Positions 45,000-54,083 of a stretch of 64,000 nt of DNA are shown here, piece by piece. The position numbers and the translations under genes are program-made. The first letter of the stretch is position 1, and the number at the start of each line of letters is the position of its first letter. A model generated the notes under the pieces. The model searched no databases. It was not told the origin of the DNA and saw only the letters and a program-made list of their open reading frames with translations. Location of the stretch: NCBI RefSeq assembly GCF_044904675.1, contig NZ_JADIKJ010000010.1, forward strand, positions 62,001 through 126,000. The letters run 5' to 3'. The stretch is from Dyella_B jejuensis (GTDB lineage: Bacteria > Pseudomonadota > Gammaproteobacteria > Xanthomonadales > Rhodanobacteraceae).

Positions 45000-45830
45000 T
45001 TATCTGCGCAACGCGGCCGCGTGATAGGCCACGTGCTCGCCAATGAAACTGGCGACGAAGTAGTAGCTGTGGTCGTAGCCTGGCCGCATGCGCAGTTCCA
45101 GCGGGTGTCCTGCCGCGTCGGCCGCTTGCTGCAACCATTCCGGATGCAATTGGCTGTGCAGGAATTCATCGGCATCGCCCTGATCGATCAGCAGTGGGAG
45201 TTTTTCGTTCGCGGTCTTTACCAGCTCGGTGGCATCGTAGCTGCGCCATGTTTCCCGATCGCCGCCCAGATAGGCCGAGAATGCCTGCTCGCCCCACGGC
45301 ACGCGCGATGGCGCGACAATCGGCGAGAACGCGGAGACGCTGCCGTAGCGGCCCGGATTCTTCAGCGCGATGGTGAGCGCACCATGGCCGCCCATCGAAT
45401 GGCCGCTGATGGCGCGCGCATCCGTCAACGGGCAATGCTTTTCGACCAGTTCGGGCAGTTCGTGCACCACGTAGTCGTACATGCGGTAATGCCTGGACCA
45501 CGGCGACACCGTGGCGTTGACATAGAAACCCGCGCCCATGCCCAGGTCATACGCCGCAGCATCGGCTACGCCTTCGCCGCGCGGACTGGTGTCGCACACC
45601 ACCAAGGCGAGACCATGCTCGGCGGCATAGCGCTGCGCACCGGCCTTGTTGATGAAGTTCTGTTCGGTGCAGGTCAATCCGGATAGCCAGTAAAGCGCCG
45701 GCACCGGCCGTTCGCTCGCCTGTGGCGGCAGATAGACGGCCAGCCGCATCTCGCAGTCCAGCGCATGCGAGCGGTGGCGATAGACGTCCTGCCAGCCGCC
45801 GAAACAGGCGCGATGTTCGATGCGTTCCAT
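45000..45830 (-). CDS. fghA: S-formylglutathione hydrolase
   Basis: 276 residues. It hydrolyses S-formylglutathione to formate and glutathione, the second step of glutathione-dependent formaldehyde detoxification. An esterase-D fold is shown by the oxyanion region PALYWLSGLTCTEQNF, nucleophile elbow GHSMGGHGALTIAL, acid in LIDQGDADEF and His in GYDHSYYF. It starts 18 nt downstream of the class III alcohol dehydrogenase gene, giving a classic frmA-frmB type operon. No FrmR-type repressor is visible nearby. Confidence 0.96.
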   Translation of the reverse strand: MERIEHRACFGGWQDVYRHRSHALDCEMRLAVYLPPQASERPVPALYWLSGLTCTEQNFINKAGAQRYAAEHGLALVVCDTSPRGEGVADAAAYDLGMGAGFYVNATVSPWSRHYRMYDYVVHELPELVEKHCPLTDARAISGHSMGGHGALTIALKNPGRYGSVSAFSPIVAPSRVPWGEQAFSAYLGGDRETWRSYDATELVKTANEKLPLLIDQGDADEFLHSQLHPEWLQQAADAAGHPLELRMRPGYDHSYYFVASFIGEHVAYHAAALRR

Positions 45831-45848
45831 TTTCGTAGGCCTCGGGTA

Positions 45849-46958
45849 TCAGAAGTGAATGACAGTGCGGATCGACTTGCCTTCGTGCATCAGCTCGAAG
45901 GCTTCGTTGATGCGCTCCAACGGCAGCGTGTGCGTAATGAACGGATCGAGCCGGATCTCGCCGCGCATCGCCTGTTGCACCATGCCCGGCAGCTGGCTGC
46001 GCCCCTTCACTCCACCGAAGGCACTGCCGCGCCATACGCGGCCGGTCACCAGCTGGAACGGCCGCGTGCGGATTTCCTTGCCGGCGCCGGCCACGCCGAT
46101 GATGATGCTTTCGCCCCAGCCCTTGTGGCAGCACTCCAGCGCGGCGCGCATCACGTCCACGTTGCCGATGCACTCGAAGCTGTAATCCACGCCGCCGTCG
46201 GTCATCGCCACGATCACGTCCTGGATCGGCTGGTCGTGATCCTTCGGATTGATGCAATCGGTGGCGCCCATGTCGCGCGCCAGCTCGAATTTGGCCGGAT
46301 TGGTATCGATCGCCAGGATGCGCCCGGCGTTTGCCTGCACCGCGCCCTGGATCACCGCCAGGCCAATGCCGCCCAGGCCGAACACCGCCACTGTGGCGCC
46401 CGCCTCCACTTTGGCGGTGTTGTGCACGGCGCCGATCCCGGTCGTGACGCCGCATCCGAGCAGGCACACTTTCTCCAGCGGGGCCTGCGCGTCGATCCTG
46501 GCCAGCGAGATTTCCGGCACCACGGTGTATTCGCTGAAGGTGCTGGTGCCCATGTAGTGATAGATGGGCTGGCCCTGGTACGAGAAGCGCGTGGTGCCAT
46601 CCGGCATCAGTCCCTTGCCCTGCGTGGCGCGCACCGCCTGGCAGAGGTTGGTCTTGCCGGAACGGCAGAATTTGCACTGGCCGCATTCGGCCGTGTACAG
46701 CGGAATGACATGGTCGCCCGGCTTGAGCGTGCTCACGCCCTCGCCTACTTCCACCACGATGCCGCCGCCCTCGTGTCCCAGCACAGCCGGGAAAATACCT
46801 TCCGGATCGTCGCCCGAGAGCGTGAACGCATCGGTATGGCATACGCCGGTATGGGTGATTTTCACCAGCACCTCGCCAGCCTTGGGCGGAGCGACGTCGA
46901 TCTCGACGATCTGCAGTGGCTGGCCGGGCGCAAAGGCGACGGCGGCGCGTGATTTCAT
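45849..46958 (-). CDS. frmA: S-(hydroxymethyl)glutathione dehydrogenase / class III alcohol dehydrogenase
   Basis: 369 residues from ATG 46958, with AGGAG 8 nt upstream; a longer frame was not used. Catalytic zinc ligands Cys and His in HTGVCHTDAFTLSG and the GHEGGG segment are present. Four Cys of the structural zinc lobe occur in AECGQCKFCRSGKTNLC. The NAD-binding motif is VFGLGGIGLAVIQGA. The enzyme oxidises S-hydroxymethylglutathione formed from formaldehyde, and can act as nitrosoglutathione reductase. It is the first gene of the pair with fghA. Confidence 0.97.
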   Translation of the reverse strand: MKSRAAVAFAPGQPLQIVEIDVAPPKAGEVLVKITHTGVCHTDAFTLSGDDPEGIFPAVLGHEGGGIVVEVGEGVSTLKPGDHVIPLYTAECGQCKFCRSGKTNLCQAVRATQGKGLMPDGTTRFSYQGQPIYHYMGTSTFSEYTVVPEISLARIDAQAPLEKVCLLGCGVTTGIGAVHNTAKVEAGATVAVFGLGGIGLAVIQGAVQANAGRILAIDTNPAKFELARDMGATDCINPKDHDQPIQDVIVAMTDGGVDYSFECIGNVDVMRAALECCHKGWGESIIIGVAGAGKEIRTRPFQLVTGRVWRGSAFGGVKGRSQLPGMVQQAMRGEIRLDPFITHTLPLERINEAFELMHEGKSIRTVIHF

Positions 46959-47042
46959 GGCATTGCTCCTGGGCGGTCGAGCGGAAAGCATCGATTATCG
47001 GCCATGCCTGCCGGCCACCGGAATACATAAAACTCTGCCTGG

Positions 47043-47606
47043 CTAAAGACCCGTTTGCTGATCGCCGCGGCGGCGCAGGCAACGCCAGAGCTCTTCCGTG
47101 TACGGCGCCAGCTCGAACACCAGGATCAGTAACAGAATGCATGCAAGATAGCCGGCCGGCAGCGCCTGCCGCTTCCACGCCAGCGCATAAGCCGCTGTTT
47201 CCCGGCCGAACCCGAACAGCGCCAGGAATTGTCCCCAGTGACGGGAGATCACCAGCAGCATGGCCATCAGCGGCACCATTTCGAGAAAGCTGTGTAGGTG
47301 CTGCTCGACCGGGCCGACCTCGCGCGCGGATACCGCATAACTCACGTCCCACAGCGCGGTCAATTCATGGATGAAGAACGCAACGATCATCAGCGACAGG
47401 ATGCCGGCGTTCACCTGCAAAAACAGCACGGCCAGCAATGGCGCGCCCACTTCCACGAACATCAGCAGATGGATCAGCGACTCCTTTGCGCCGGTGGTCG
47501 ATTCGATCCGCGTGGCGCGATGGCATAGCCAATCGGCAAAACCGGCGGCAAGCCATAGCGGCATGACGAAGTACATCAAGACCAGCAAGGCCGGATCAGT
47601 CGCCAT
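47043..47606 (-). CDS. Five- to six-helix integral membrane protein, unknown function
   Basis: 187 residues. Hydrophobic helices occur at the N-terminus (LLVLMYFVMPLWLAAGFADWL), near 55-75 (VGAPLLAVLFLQVNAGILSL), 110-125 (MVPLMAMLLVIS) and 155-175 (AGYLACILLLILVFELA). A motif WLCHRATRIE with a His/Glu near the first loop and HSFLEMVP later looks conserved in the family. I cannot attach a name with confidence. It lies 84 nt upstream of the formaldehyde operon on the same strand, and divergent from the CPBP gene. Confidence 0.8.
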   Translation of the reverse strand: MATDPALLVLMYFVMPLWLAAGFADWLCHRATRIESTTGAKESLIHLLMFVEVGAPLLAVLFLQVNAGILSLMIVAFFIHELTALWDVSYAVSAREVGPVEQHLHSFLEMVPLMAMLLVISRHWGQFLALFGFGRETAAYALAWKRQALPAGYLACILLLILVFELAPYTEELWRCLRRRGDQQTGL

Positions 47607-47835
47607 CGAAAGCAGCCATTGCGCACATGCGCGGGATCATGGCATCCACGGCCTGCGCCGCGACGTGGAAAGTCGGTGCAGGCGATGTGACAGGACGATG
47701 CGGCTTCCGCCATCCGGCACCGGTTGAGCTTGCCTACCGATGGGATCACTATCGCGCATCGGTCGGCGCACGCCGTGTGCCGTGTACCGTGCCGGCATCG
47801 TCCGCGCGGGTCCATGCCAATCCAAGGAGAGCCCT

Positions 47836-48687
47836 TTGAACGCCAACGCACCCGTTGTCTTTCGTACTCCCGTCTGGCTTTACTTTACCGTGGCCTTCGC
47901 CATCAGCTGGATGGTGTGGCTGTTGCCGGTACTGGCCAGCCGCGACCTGTTGAAGCTCTCGCCCGGCTTGCAGCTGGTGTGCCTGCTCGGCGGCTCGTTC
48001 GGTCCTTTCATTGGCGCGTTCTTCTGTGTCTACCGCGATGGCGGCTGGGCCGCCGTGCGCGAATTCGCCGGACGTAGCCTGCGTTACCGGATCAGCCCAG
48101 TCCACGTGTTGTGCGCCGTGTTGCTTGCCCCCTTGGCCGCCAGCGTGACGATGTGGTGGCTGGCCAGGCACGGCGGGCCAGCGTTCGCCTTGCTGGTTCC
48201 GTTGTCGCAAATTCCGCTGGTGTTCGTGGAGTTGTTCTTTATCGGCGGCTCGGTGAACGAGGAGTTCGGCTGGGCCTATGCGATTGACCGCCTGCAGCAG
48301 CGTCGAAGCCTGCTGCGAGCGGCCGTGTTGCTGGGAATCATCTGGGGCTGCTGGCACCTGCCGCTGTTTTTCGTGATCGGCCTGACGCAATCGTTCATGC
48401 CATTCTGGGCTTTCCTGATCTTCACCATCGCCTTGCGCGTGTTGATCGTGTGGGTCTACGAGAGCAATCGCAAAAGCATCCTCGCCGCATTGCTGTTCCA
48501 CACCGCCGGCAATTTCAGCTTGAACCTGTATCAGGTCATCGACCGTTCGCCGCAGCGCGACGAGCGTGGCTTCATCGGCTTCGCTTTGCTCATGCTGGCG
48601 GCAGCACTGGTGGTCGCGCTTTGCGCGCGCTGCTATCGGTCCGCGCCAGCCTCGCAGGCCGCCCTGGAAGGTGGCATCAACCGGTGA
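47836..48687 (+). CDS. CPBP-family intramembrane metalloprotease-like protein (CAAX/Abi)
   Basis: 283 residues from TTG 47836, with AAGGAG 6 nt upstream; no ATG fits. About eight membrane helices. CPBP (Abi/Rce1) motifs: SVNEEFGWAYAIDRL (the EExxxR-like first motif), GIIWGCWHLPLFF (second, with His) and ALLFHTAGN (third). In this family these Glu and His residues coordinate zinc for proteolysis. The role here is unknown. The stop overlaps the next gene start by one base (TGATG), so the phosphodiesterase is translationally coupled. Confidence 0.9.
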   Translation: MNANAPVVFRTPVWLYFTVAFAISWMVWLLPVLASRDLLKLSPGLQLVCLLGGSFGPFIGAFFCVYRDGGWAAVREFAGRSLRYRISPVHVLCAVLLAPLAASVTMWWLARHGGPAFALLVPLSQIPLVFVELFFIGGSVNEEFGWAYAIDRLQQRRSLLRAAVLLGIIWGCWHLPLFFVIGLTQSFMPFWAFLIFTIALRVLIVWVYESNRKSILAALLFHTAGNFSLNLYQVIDRSPQRDERGFIGFALLMLAAALVVALCARCYRSAPASQAALEGGINR

Positions 48688-50072
48688 TGGCTGCTGTGCG
48701 AAACCTTATCCTCCTCGCCGTTGCCTTGATGGCTGCCACGCGAGCCATGCCGGCCCGCAGCCAGCCGCTGCCAGACACCGATGACGGCAGCGCGGCCCGG
48801 CACGGACCGATCGTGGTGCTCGTGACCATCGACGGTTTTCCGGCGCGTGCGTTGAACGATCCGCGCCTGCCGATGCCTGCCTTGCGCGCCATGCAGGCCA
48901 GCGGCGCCTACGCCCAGGCCATGCAACCGATCAATCCGACGGTGACCTGGCCCAACCACACCACGCTGATCACGGGCGTGGACGCCAGCGAGCATCATGT
49001 GATGGCCAATGGCCTGATCACCTTTCCAGCCGATGGCGGCATGCCGCAAGTGAAACCGTGGACACCCCGCGACCAACTGGTGCATGCACGCACGCTTTAC
49101 GACGCGCTGGCGGAAAAAGGCATGACCACCGGCCAGGTCGACTGGGTCGCGATCTACGCCGCGCGCCATGTGCAATGGTCATTCGCCGAACGCCCGGATG
49201 CCAACGGACCGATTGCGCGCGACCTGGTTGCGCAAGGCCTGGTGACGCAAGAGGACATCGCCACCTTCGGCGAGCGCGGCAGCCCGGCCTGGCATGACCA
49301 GGTGTGGACCGATGCCGCCATCGATATCCTGACCCGGCATACGCCGAACCTGCTGCTGTTCCATCTTTTGCAGACCGACACCTTGCAACACGGCTACGGC
49401 GCGCTGTCGCCTGCCGCCTATGGCGCGTTCGCCGATGCCGACGCATGCCTGGCACGACTGGTGGATGCCGCGCGCAAGGCCGGCCTGCTGGATCGCATCA
49501 CGTTCGTCATCGCTTCCGACCACGGCTTTGCCGACTACACGCATGCCATCCGCGCCAACGTCGCGCTGGTGCGGCAAGGGCTGCTGCGCGAGAACAAGGG
49601 CATCTATCGAGGCGAGGTGTGGGTGCAGCCGGAGGGCGGCGAGGCATCGTTATACATTCGCAACCAGGCGCGTCGCGCGAAACTCACCCCCCAGCTGAAA
49701 AGCTATTTCGAAAAGCTGCCTGGCATAGCCGCCGCCTACACCAACGTGGAGGCGCGCAAGCTCGGCCTGCCCTCGCTTCGCGCAAGCGACCAGGCACCGG
49801 ATCTCTACCTTGTCGCCAAGCCCGGCTACGCCTTTTTAGAGGGTAGCGAGGAACCGCTGATCCAGGACATCGCGCCGGCCCGGGGCGCACACGGCTATCT
49901 CGATACCGACGCGGATATGCAGGCATTGTTTATCGCTTCGGGTGCACATATCCACCGTGGCGTGAAGCTCGGCGCCATCAGCAACCTGCGCGTGGCGCCG
50001 ACCATTGCAAGAATCCTGGGTGTTTCCCTGCCGGCGGCAACCGCGCCACCACTCACGGAAATAATCCAGTAA
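48687..50072 (+). CDS. Secreted type I phosphodiesterase/nucleotide pyrophosphatase
   Basis: 461 residues from ATG 48687 (the TGATG overlap with the CPBP gene; a longer frame was not used). The N-terminus is a signal peptide (LILLAVALMAATRAMPARS). Alkaline-phosphatase-superfamily metal and nucleophile motifs: VTIDGF, the Thr nucleophile in NPTVTWPNHTTLITG, the Asp/His pair in LLQTDTLQHGYG, ASDHGFADYTH and ARGAHGY. The family hydrolyses phosphodiester or pyrophosphate bonds. The substrate is not predictable. Confidence 0.93.
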   Translation: MAAVRNLILLAVALMAATRAMPARSQPLPDTDDGSAARHGPIVVLVTIDGFPARALNDPRLPMPALRAMQASGAYAQAMQPINPTVTWPNHTTLITGVDASEHHVMANGLITFPADGGMPQVKPWTPRDQLVHARTLYDALAEKGMTTGQVDWVAIYAARHVQWSFAERPDANGPIARDLVAQGLVTQEDIATFGERGSPAWHDQVWTDAAIDILTRHTPNLLLFHLLQTDTLQHGYGALSPAAYGAFADADACLARLVDAARKAGLLDRITFVIASDHGFADYTHAIRANVALVRQGLLRENKGIYRGEVWVQPEGGEASLYIRNQARRAKLTPQLKSYFEKLPGIAAAYTNVEARKLGLPSLRASDQAPDLYLVAKPGYAFLEGSEEPLIQDIAPARGAHGYLDTDADMQALFIASGAHIHRGVKLGAISNLRVAPTIARILGVSLPAATAPPLTEIIQ

Positions 50073-50200
50073 TGAGAACTGCGCTACAGATTTGCGTGCG
50101 CAGGCCGAACACATTACAAAGACCTGGGGGCGCTTTCCTGTTTGATTGAGTCTGGCCCGTCATCACGTCCGGGCTGCCGCCCTCTATACCTTGAACGTCT

Positions 50201-51211
50201 ATGCTTATTAAAAAATTCGCCCCCCGCGCTCCCGCCCTCGCCTTTTCCTTCATCGCAAGCCTCGCCGGTTTTACCAACCTCGCGCACGCCGTCGACCTCC
50301 CCGCGCCGGCCGGCTGGACGCTGCAATGGGGCGACAATTTCGCCGGCCCGGCGGGCACGCTGCCGTCGAACACCAATTGGCGCATCGATACGGGGCATGG
50401 CTATCCCAATGGCCCGATCGACTGGGGCACCTCGGAAATCGAGAACTACACCAGCGACCCGGCCAATATCCACCTGGATGGGCATGGCCACCTGATGATC
50501 ATCCCGCGGCGCGATGCCAGCGGGCAATGGACGTCCGGGCGCATCGAGACTCTCCGCGACGATTTCACTGCGCCCGATGGCGGCATGCTGCGGATGGAGG
50601 CGCGCATCCAGATGCCGGATGTGACCGGTCCGCGCGCGCTGGGTTACTGGCCGGCATTCTGGGCGCTGGGGAGCAGCTACCGCACCACCATGGCGTGGCC
50701 ACGCGCAGGCGAATTCGACATCATGGAGAGCGTCAACGGGCTCGATTCGGTATGGGGCATCCTCCATTGCGGCATGAATCCGGGCGGCCCCTGCGGCGAG
50801 CCGATCGGCATCGGCAGCCGCTTGCCCTGTCCGCACGAGGCCTGCACTGCGGGGCCACACACGTTTACGTTCGAATGGAACCGCAGCGTGACGCCGGAAC
50901 AGCTGCGCTGGTTCGTGGATGGGCAGCTGGTGAACCAGGTAGCCGAGAACCAGCTGTCCGCCGACACGTGGCGCTCCCTTACCCAGCAGCGCGGCTATTT
51001 CATGCTGCTGGACGTCGCCATGGGCGGCGGCTTCTCGTTCGTGATGGCCGGCTGGAAACCCACGCCTACCCCGCAGACCGAGCCCGGGCATTCGATGGTC
51101 GTGGATTATGTCGCGGTATGGACCCGGCCCGGAACGGGCAAGAAAGTGCCGGCCGCAACGGAAATGGCCGCGGAAATGCCCAAGCGGACACCGCCGCCGG
51201 TCAAGCGTTGA
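50201..51211 (+). CDS. Secreted glycoside hydrolase family 16 protein (beta-glucanase type)
   Basis: 336 residues with an N-terminal signal peptide (LAFSFIASLAGFTNLAHA, cut before VDL). The GH16 catalytic motif ExDxxE is seen as GEFDIMESVNGLDSVWGI, with Glu nucleophile, Asp and Glu acid. Other typical pieces are LPSNTNWRIDTGH, LGYWPAFWALGS and WFVDGQLVNQ. Likely substrates are beta-1,3- or beta-1,3-1,4-glucans such as laminarin (family-level inference). The C-terminus is a short Lys/Glu/Pro-rich tail. A strong hairpin terminator follows at 51226. Confidence 0.95.
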   Translation: MLIKKFAPRAPALAFSFIASLAGFTNLAHAVDLPAPAGWTLQWGDNFAGPAGTLPSNTNWRIDTGHGYPNGPIDWGTSEIENYTSDPANIHLDGHGHLMIIPRRDASGQWTSGRIETLRDDFTAPDGGMLRMEARIQMPDVTGPRALGYWPAFWALGSSYRTTMAWPRAGEFDIMESVNGLDSVWGILHCGMNPGGPCGEPIGIGSRLPCPHEACTAGPHTFTFEWNRSVTPEQLRWFVDGQLVNQVAENQLSADTWRSLTQQRGYFMLLDVAMGGGFSFVMAGWKPTPTPQTEPGHSMVVDYVAVWTRPGTGKKVPAATEMAAEMPKRTPPPVKR

Positions 51212-51225
51212 TCGCATGTGCAACA

Positions 51226-51261
51226 GGCAGCGCAGCGCCTTGAGCGTGGCGCTGCGCTGCC
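51226..51261. terminator. Strong hairpin terminator between convergent genes
   Basis: Perfect 14-bp stem GGCAGCGCAGCGCC / GGCGCTGCGCTGCC with an 8-nt loop, 15 nt after the GH16 stop and 7 nt before the peroxiredoxin stop. No U-run is seen, so termination would depend on the hairpin. Confidence 0.7.
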
Positions 51262-51267
51262 AGGGCC

Positions 51268-51873
51268 TTAGCTAGCCTTGTGCAGGCCCTGCACGATCGC
51301 CAGCGATTTCGTTACATGCTGGTCCGGCCTCAGATGATCGTCTTCCGAGGACAGCGTGGCGATGATCTTGCCGTCGCGGCCAATCACGAAGGTCGTGCGC
51401 GCAATGAAGCCATGGTCGATGGCGACGCCGCGCACATCGTTCACTCCCGGCTGCGCCGCTGTTTCCTTCAGGTCGTAGGACGCCGCGATCTTGCCGTCGG
51501 CATCGGAGGCGACCGGGAATTTCCCGGCGCAATAGCTCGGATCGGCTGAAAAGGCGTCAAGCCGCCCGATGCTGTCGGCCGAAACGCCGATGATGGTGGC
51601 GCCAGCGGCCTCGAACCTGGCCTTGTTCGCGGCAAAGGTATGCGCCTCCAGATCACAGCCGCCGGTATAGGCCGACGGATAGAAATACACCACTACCGGG
51701 CCTTTCTTGAGCGCCTGGGCCAGCGAGAAATTGAATTCCTTGCCGGCCAGGCTGGCCTTGGCGTGGAAATCCGGCGCCGCGGCACCGGGCTTGAGCGCCG
51801 CGAGCGCCGGCGTGGCCATAAGCAGCATCGCCAGGGCGCCGCCTGACGTCCATCCTGCAAAACGCTTGTGCAT
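51268..51873 (-). CDS. Exported peroxiredoxin (PrxQ/BCP type)
   Basis: 201 residues from ATG 51873, with GGAGG 10 nt upstream; the longer frame was not used. The signal peptide is ALAMLLMATPALA, so the mature protein would sit in the periplasm. The thioredoxin-fold peroxidase region shows VVVYFYPSAYTGGCDLEAHTF (peroxidatic Cys) followed by GVSADSIGRLDAFSADPSYC, whose Cys could be a resolving partner. Later RTTFVIGRDGKIIATL is typical. An exported BCP-like peroxidase would reduce peroxide arriving from outside. Thiol donors are unknown. Confidence 0.92.
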   Translation of the reverse strand: MHKRFAGWTSGGALAMLLMATPALAALKPGAAAPDFHAKASLAGKEFNFSLAQALKKGPVVVYFYPSAYTGGCDLEAHTFAANKARFEAAGATIIGVSADSIGRLDAFSADPSYCAGKFPVASDADGKIAASYDLKETAAQPGVNDVRGVAIDHGFIARTTFVIGRDGKIIATLSSEDDHLRPDQHVTKSLAIVQGLHKAS

Positions 51874-52203
51874 GGTTGCGAATCCTCCGGGAAGTCGATC
51901 GAAAGCCGAAATGCCGTCCGCATGGTTGTCCAAGCATGATCGGCTGGCAATATGTCAGATCTCCTGCCGGCCATCATTCTTTGGCGGCGCCCGCATGCCG
52001 CTGGCCGCTTTCGACCAGCGGCCATTTCGTGGGTCATCCGGCGCCAATAAAGCAGGCACGTCCTCGCCGGCGACCGCATCGCGGCGGCTCCGCGGCGGCT
52101 GTTCGATGCACGCTGCCGTCACTTTATGACGGCATTGAGCGATATATACCTGACGCCATCACGCAGCACCGACTCTGCTCTTTTCGCATGGCGACAGGCA
52201 AAG
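51874..52203. other. Divergent intergenic region between peroxiredoxin and XdhC genes
   Basis: 330 nt. It contains an 8-bp stem hairpin GCCGCTGG / CCAGCGGC (51997-52022) and the inverted repeat at 52114-52134. No protein gene is visible. Both promoters should lie here. Confidence 0.4.
52114..52134. promoter_or_regulatory. Perfect inverted repeat upstream of xdhC-like gene
   Basis: TGCCGTCA-CTTTA-TGACGGCA, with 8-bp arms and a 5-bp spacer, 69 nt before the XdhC start codon. This is a plausible dimer operator; it also lies inside the discarded longer reading frame, which favours the later start at 52204. Confidence 0.4.
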
Positions 52204-53295
52204 ATGAATTCGGCCCATGAGCTAAGCACCCTGATCGAGGCTTTGCGCACATTGCATCGCGATGCCGCCGGCAAGGCTGCGGTAGCCACCTTGACGCGCA
52301 CGCGCGGCTCCACCTTTCGCCGTCCTGGCACCCGCATGCTGGTAATGGGCGACGGCCGGGTGGTGTGCGAACTCTCCGGCGGCTGCCCGCAACGCGACAT
52401 CGTGGCGCGCGCGCAGGAAGCGATCGGCAGCGGCGAACCGCGGCTGCTTCGCTACAACGCGGAATCCGGCCTGGACGTACTGCTCGAAATGGGCTGCGGC
52501 GGCGAACTGGAAGTGCTGGTCGAGCCGTTGCTGGCGATCCAGGCCACCGATTTCATCGACACGCTGTCGTATTGCCTCGATGCGCGACTGACCACGCATA
52601 TGGCCACCCTGTTTGCCGTGGACGACACGGCCGTGATGCCGCGCCGGCTGGTGTGGCACGAGCATGGGATCCTGCACGATTCGATCGGCGAAGCGGCGCT
52701 CGTCGCATCCATCATGGCCAGCCCGCGCTCTGCCAGCGAACGGCGCGCCCGCACGCTGCAACTGCCGTGTGCGAACGGCATGGCCGACGTGCTGGTGGAA
52801 ACCATTGTCCCGCCGCATGCCCTGGTCGTCATTGGCAGCAGCGCCGCCGCGCGCGCCTTGCTGCCATTGGCCGGCGCGCTGGGCTGGCACGCCACGCTGG
52901 TCGATCATGATCCCGCGCGCCTGCAGGCCGCCGACCTGCCCGCCGGATTGCACACGGTTTGTGCCGAACCGAAGCACTTGCGCGGCGCCCTGCCGCTGGA
53001 TGCGCACAGCTCAGTCGTAGTGATGACGCACAACCTGGAACAGGACATTGCTTATCTGCATGCGTTACAGGGATCTCCCGTTGCCTACATTGGCGCCTTG
53101 GGGTCGCGTGACCGGGTGGCACGCATGCACGATCACGCCGCACTGGACGGCTTGCCGCTGCATGCGCCCGCGGGCCTGGATATAGGCTCGGAAACGCCGG
53201 AAGAAATCGCCTTGGCCATCGCCGCCGAGATCATGGCGGTCATCAACCGGCGCAATGCAAAATCCCTGCGCGACAACCGTGGCGCGATCCATTGA
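52204..53295 (+). CDS. XdhC/CoxI-family protein (molybdenum hydroxylase maturation)
   Basis: 363 residues from ATG 52204; an in-frame ATG at 52126 is possible but precedes the conserved start and overlaps the palindrome. The N-terminal XdhC_CoxI domain has the Cys motifs GRVVCELSGGCPQRDI and LLEMGCGGELEVLVEP. The C-terminal Rossmann-like domain has VVIGSSAAARALLPLAGALG and GALGSRDRVARMHDHAAL. XdhC inserts sulfurated Mo cofactor into xanthine dehydrogenase-type enzymes. Its stop overlaps the MobA-like gene (TGATG). No molybdenum hydroxylase gene is in the window. Confidence 0.93.
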   Translation: MNSAHELSTLIEALRTLHRDAAGKAAVATLTRTRGSTFRRPGTRMLVMGDGRVVCELSGGCPQRDIVARAQEAIGSGEPRLLRYNAESGLDVLLEMGCGGELEVLVEPLLAIQATDFIDTLSYCLDARLTTHMATLFAVDDTAVMPRRLVWHEHGILHDSIGEAALVASIMASPRSASERRARTLQLPCANGMADVLVETIVPPHALVVIGSSAAARALLPLAGALGWHATLVDHDPARLQAADLPAGLHTVCAEPKHLRGALPLDAHSSVVVMTHNLEQDIAYLHALQGSPVAYIGALGSRDRVARMHDHAALDGLPLHAPAGLDIGSETPEEIALAIAAEIMAVINRRNAKSLRDNRGAIH

Positions 53296-53903
53296 TGACG
53301 GACCACACCTCGCCCGTCATCTTGTTGCTTGCCGCCGGCGAGGGCAGCCGCTTCGGCGGCGCCAAGCAGCTGGCGCTCATCACCGGGGAAGCGATGGTGC
53401 GGCGCGTAGCGCGCACACTGCTCGAGGTCGATGTTCCGGTACTGGCGGTGACCGGCGCCTATGCGGAGGACGTCGAGGCGGCGCTCGACGACCTGCCGCT
53501 CAGCGTGGTCCGCTGCGAGGAGTGGCAGCTTGGCATGGGTCACTCGCTCGCCGCCGGTGTACGCGAGTTGATGCGTGTTTTTCCCGCGGCCTCGGCCGCA
53601 CTGATCTGCCTGGCCGACCAGCCGCTGCTCGATGCCGCGTTCGTGCACGACCTGCTGCAACGGCACGCGCAAGCCCCCGATCGCTTGCTGGCTACGGTCT
53701 ATCGTGGTGTACAGGGCCCGCCGGCCTTGTTTCCTCGCGATTGCTTCGCGGCATTGGCTGACCTGTCAGGAACGCATGGCGCGCGTTCCGTGCTGGAACA
53801 AAAGTCGACGCGGGTGGAAGCGTTCGCGTCGGAGGGAATGGCCGATATCGATACGCAAGAAGATTTGCTGCACGTCATGCTGCGCACGCATTGGCGCGGC
53901 TGA
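53295..53903 (+). CDS. MobA-like nucleotidyltransferase (molybdenum cofactor cytidylyltransferase type)
   Basis: 202 residues from ATG 53295, coupled by TGATG to the XdhC gene. The nucleotidyltransferase signature LLLAAGEGSRFGGAKQLALI opens the protein; DQPLLD (metal-binding Asp) and GPPALFPRDCFAAL follow. MocA-type members convert Mo-molybdopterin to its cytidine dinucleotide for hydroxylases. With XdhC next door, the pair fits cofactor maturation of a Mo hydroxylase encoded elsewhere. Confidence 0.93.
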   Translation: MTDHTSPVILLLAAGEGSRFGGAKQLALITGEAMVRRVARTLLEVDVPVLAVTGAYAEDVEAALDDLPLSVVRCEEWQLGMGHSLAAGVRELMRVFPAASAALICLADQPLLDAAFVHDLLQRHAQAPDRLLATVYRGVQGPPALFPRDCFAALADLSGTHGARSVLEQKSTRVEAFASEGMADIDTQEDLLHVMLRTHWRG

Positions 53904-54083
53904 AAGGCTCGACGACACCATGTGGAATGACATCTTCTTCACATTGCGCCGCCGCTGCCGTGCCCGTTCGCTTAACCTGAGCTGCCATCACGCACGCGCA
54001 TAGCTTGCCGGCGTGTCAGGGGGCACGTACCTTGTTGCGAACAGGCACAGCCCCGCCTCCCTGCTTCGGAACAAGGCGACGTG

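Noticed and set aside
45547..47352. 601-residue minus-strand frame crossing fghA and frmA
   Set aside because: It is a shifted reading over two enzymes with complete active sites and good starts.
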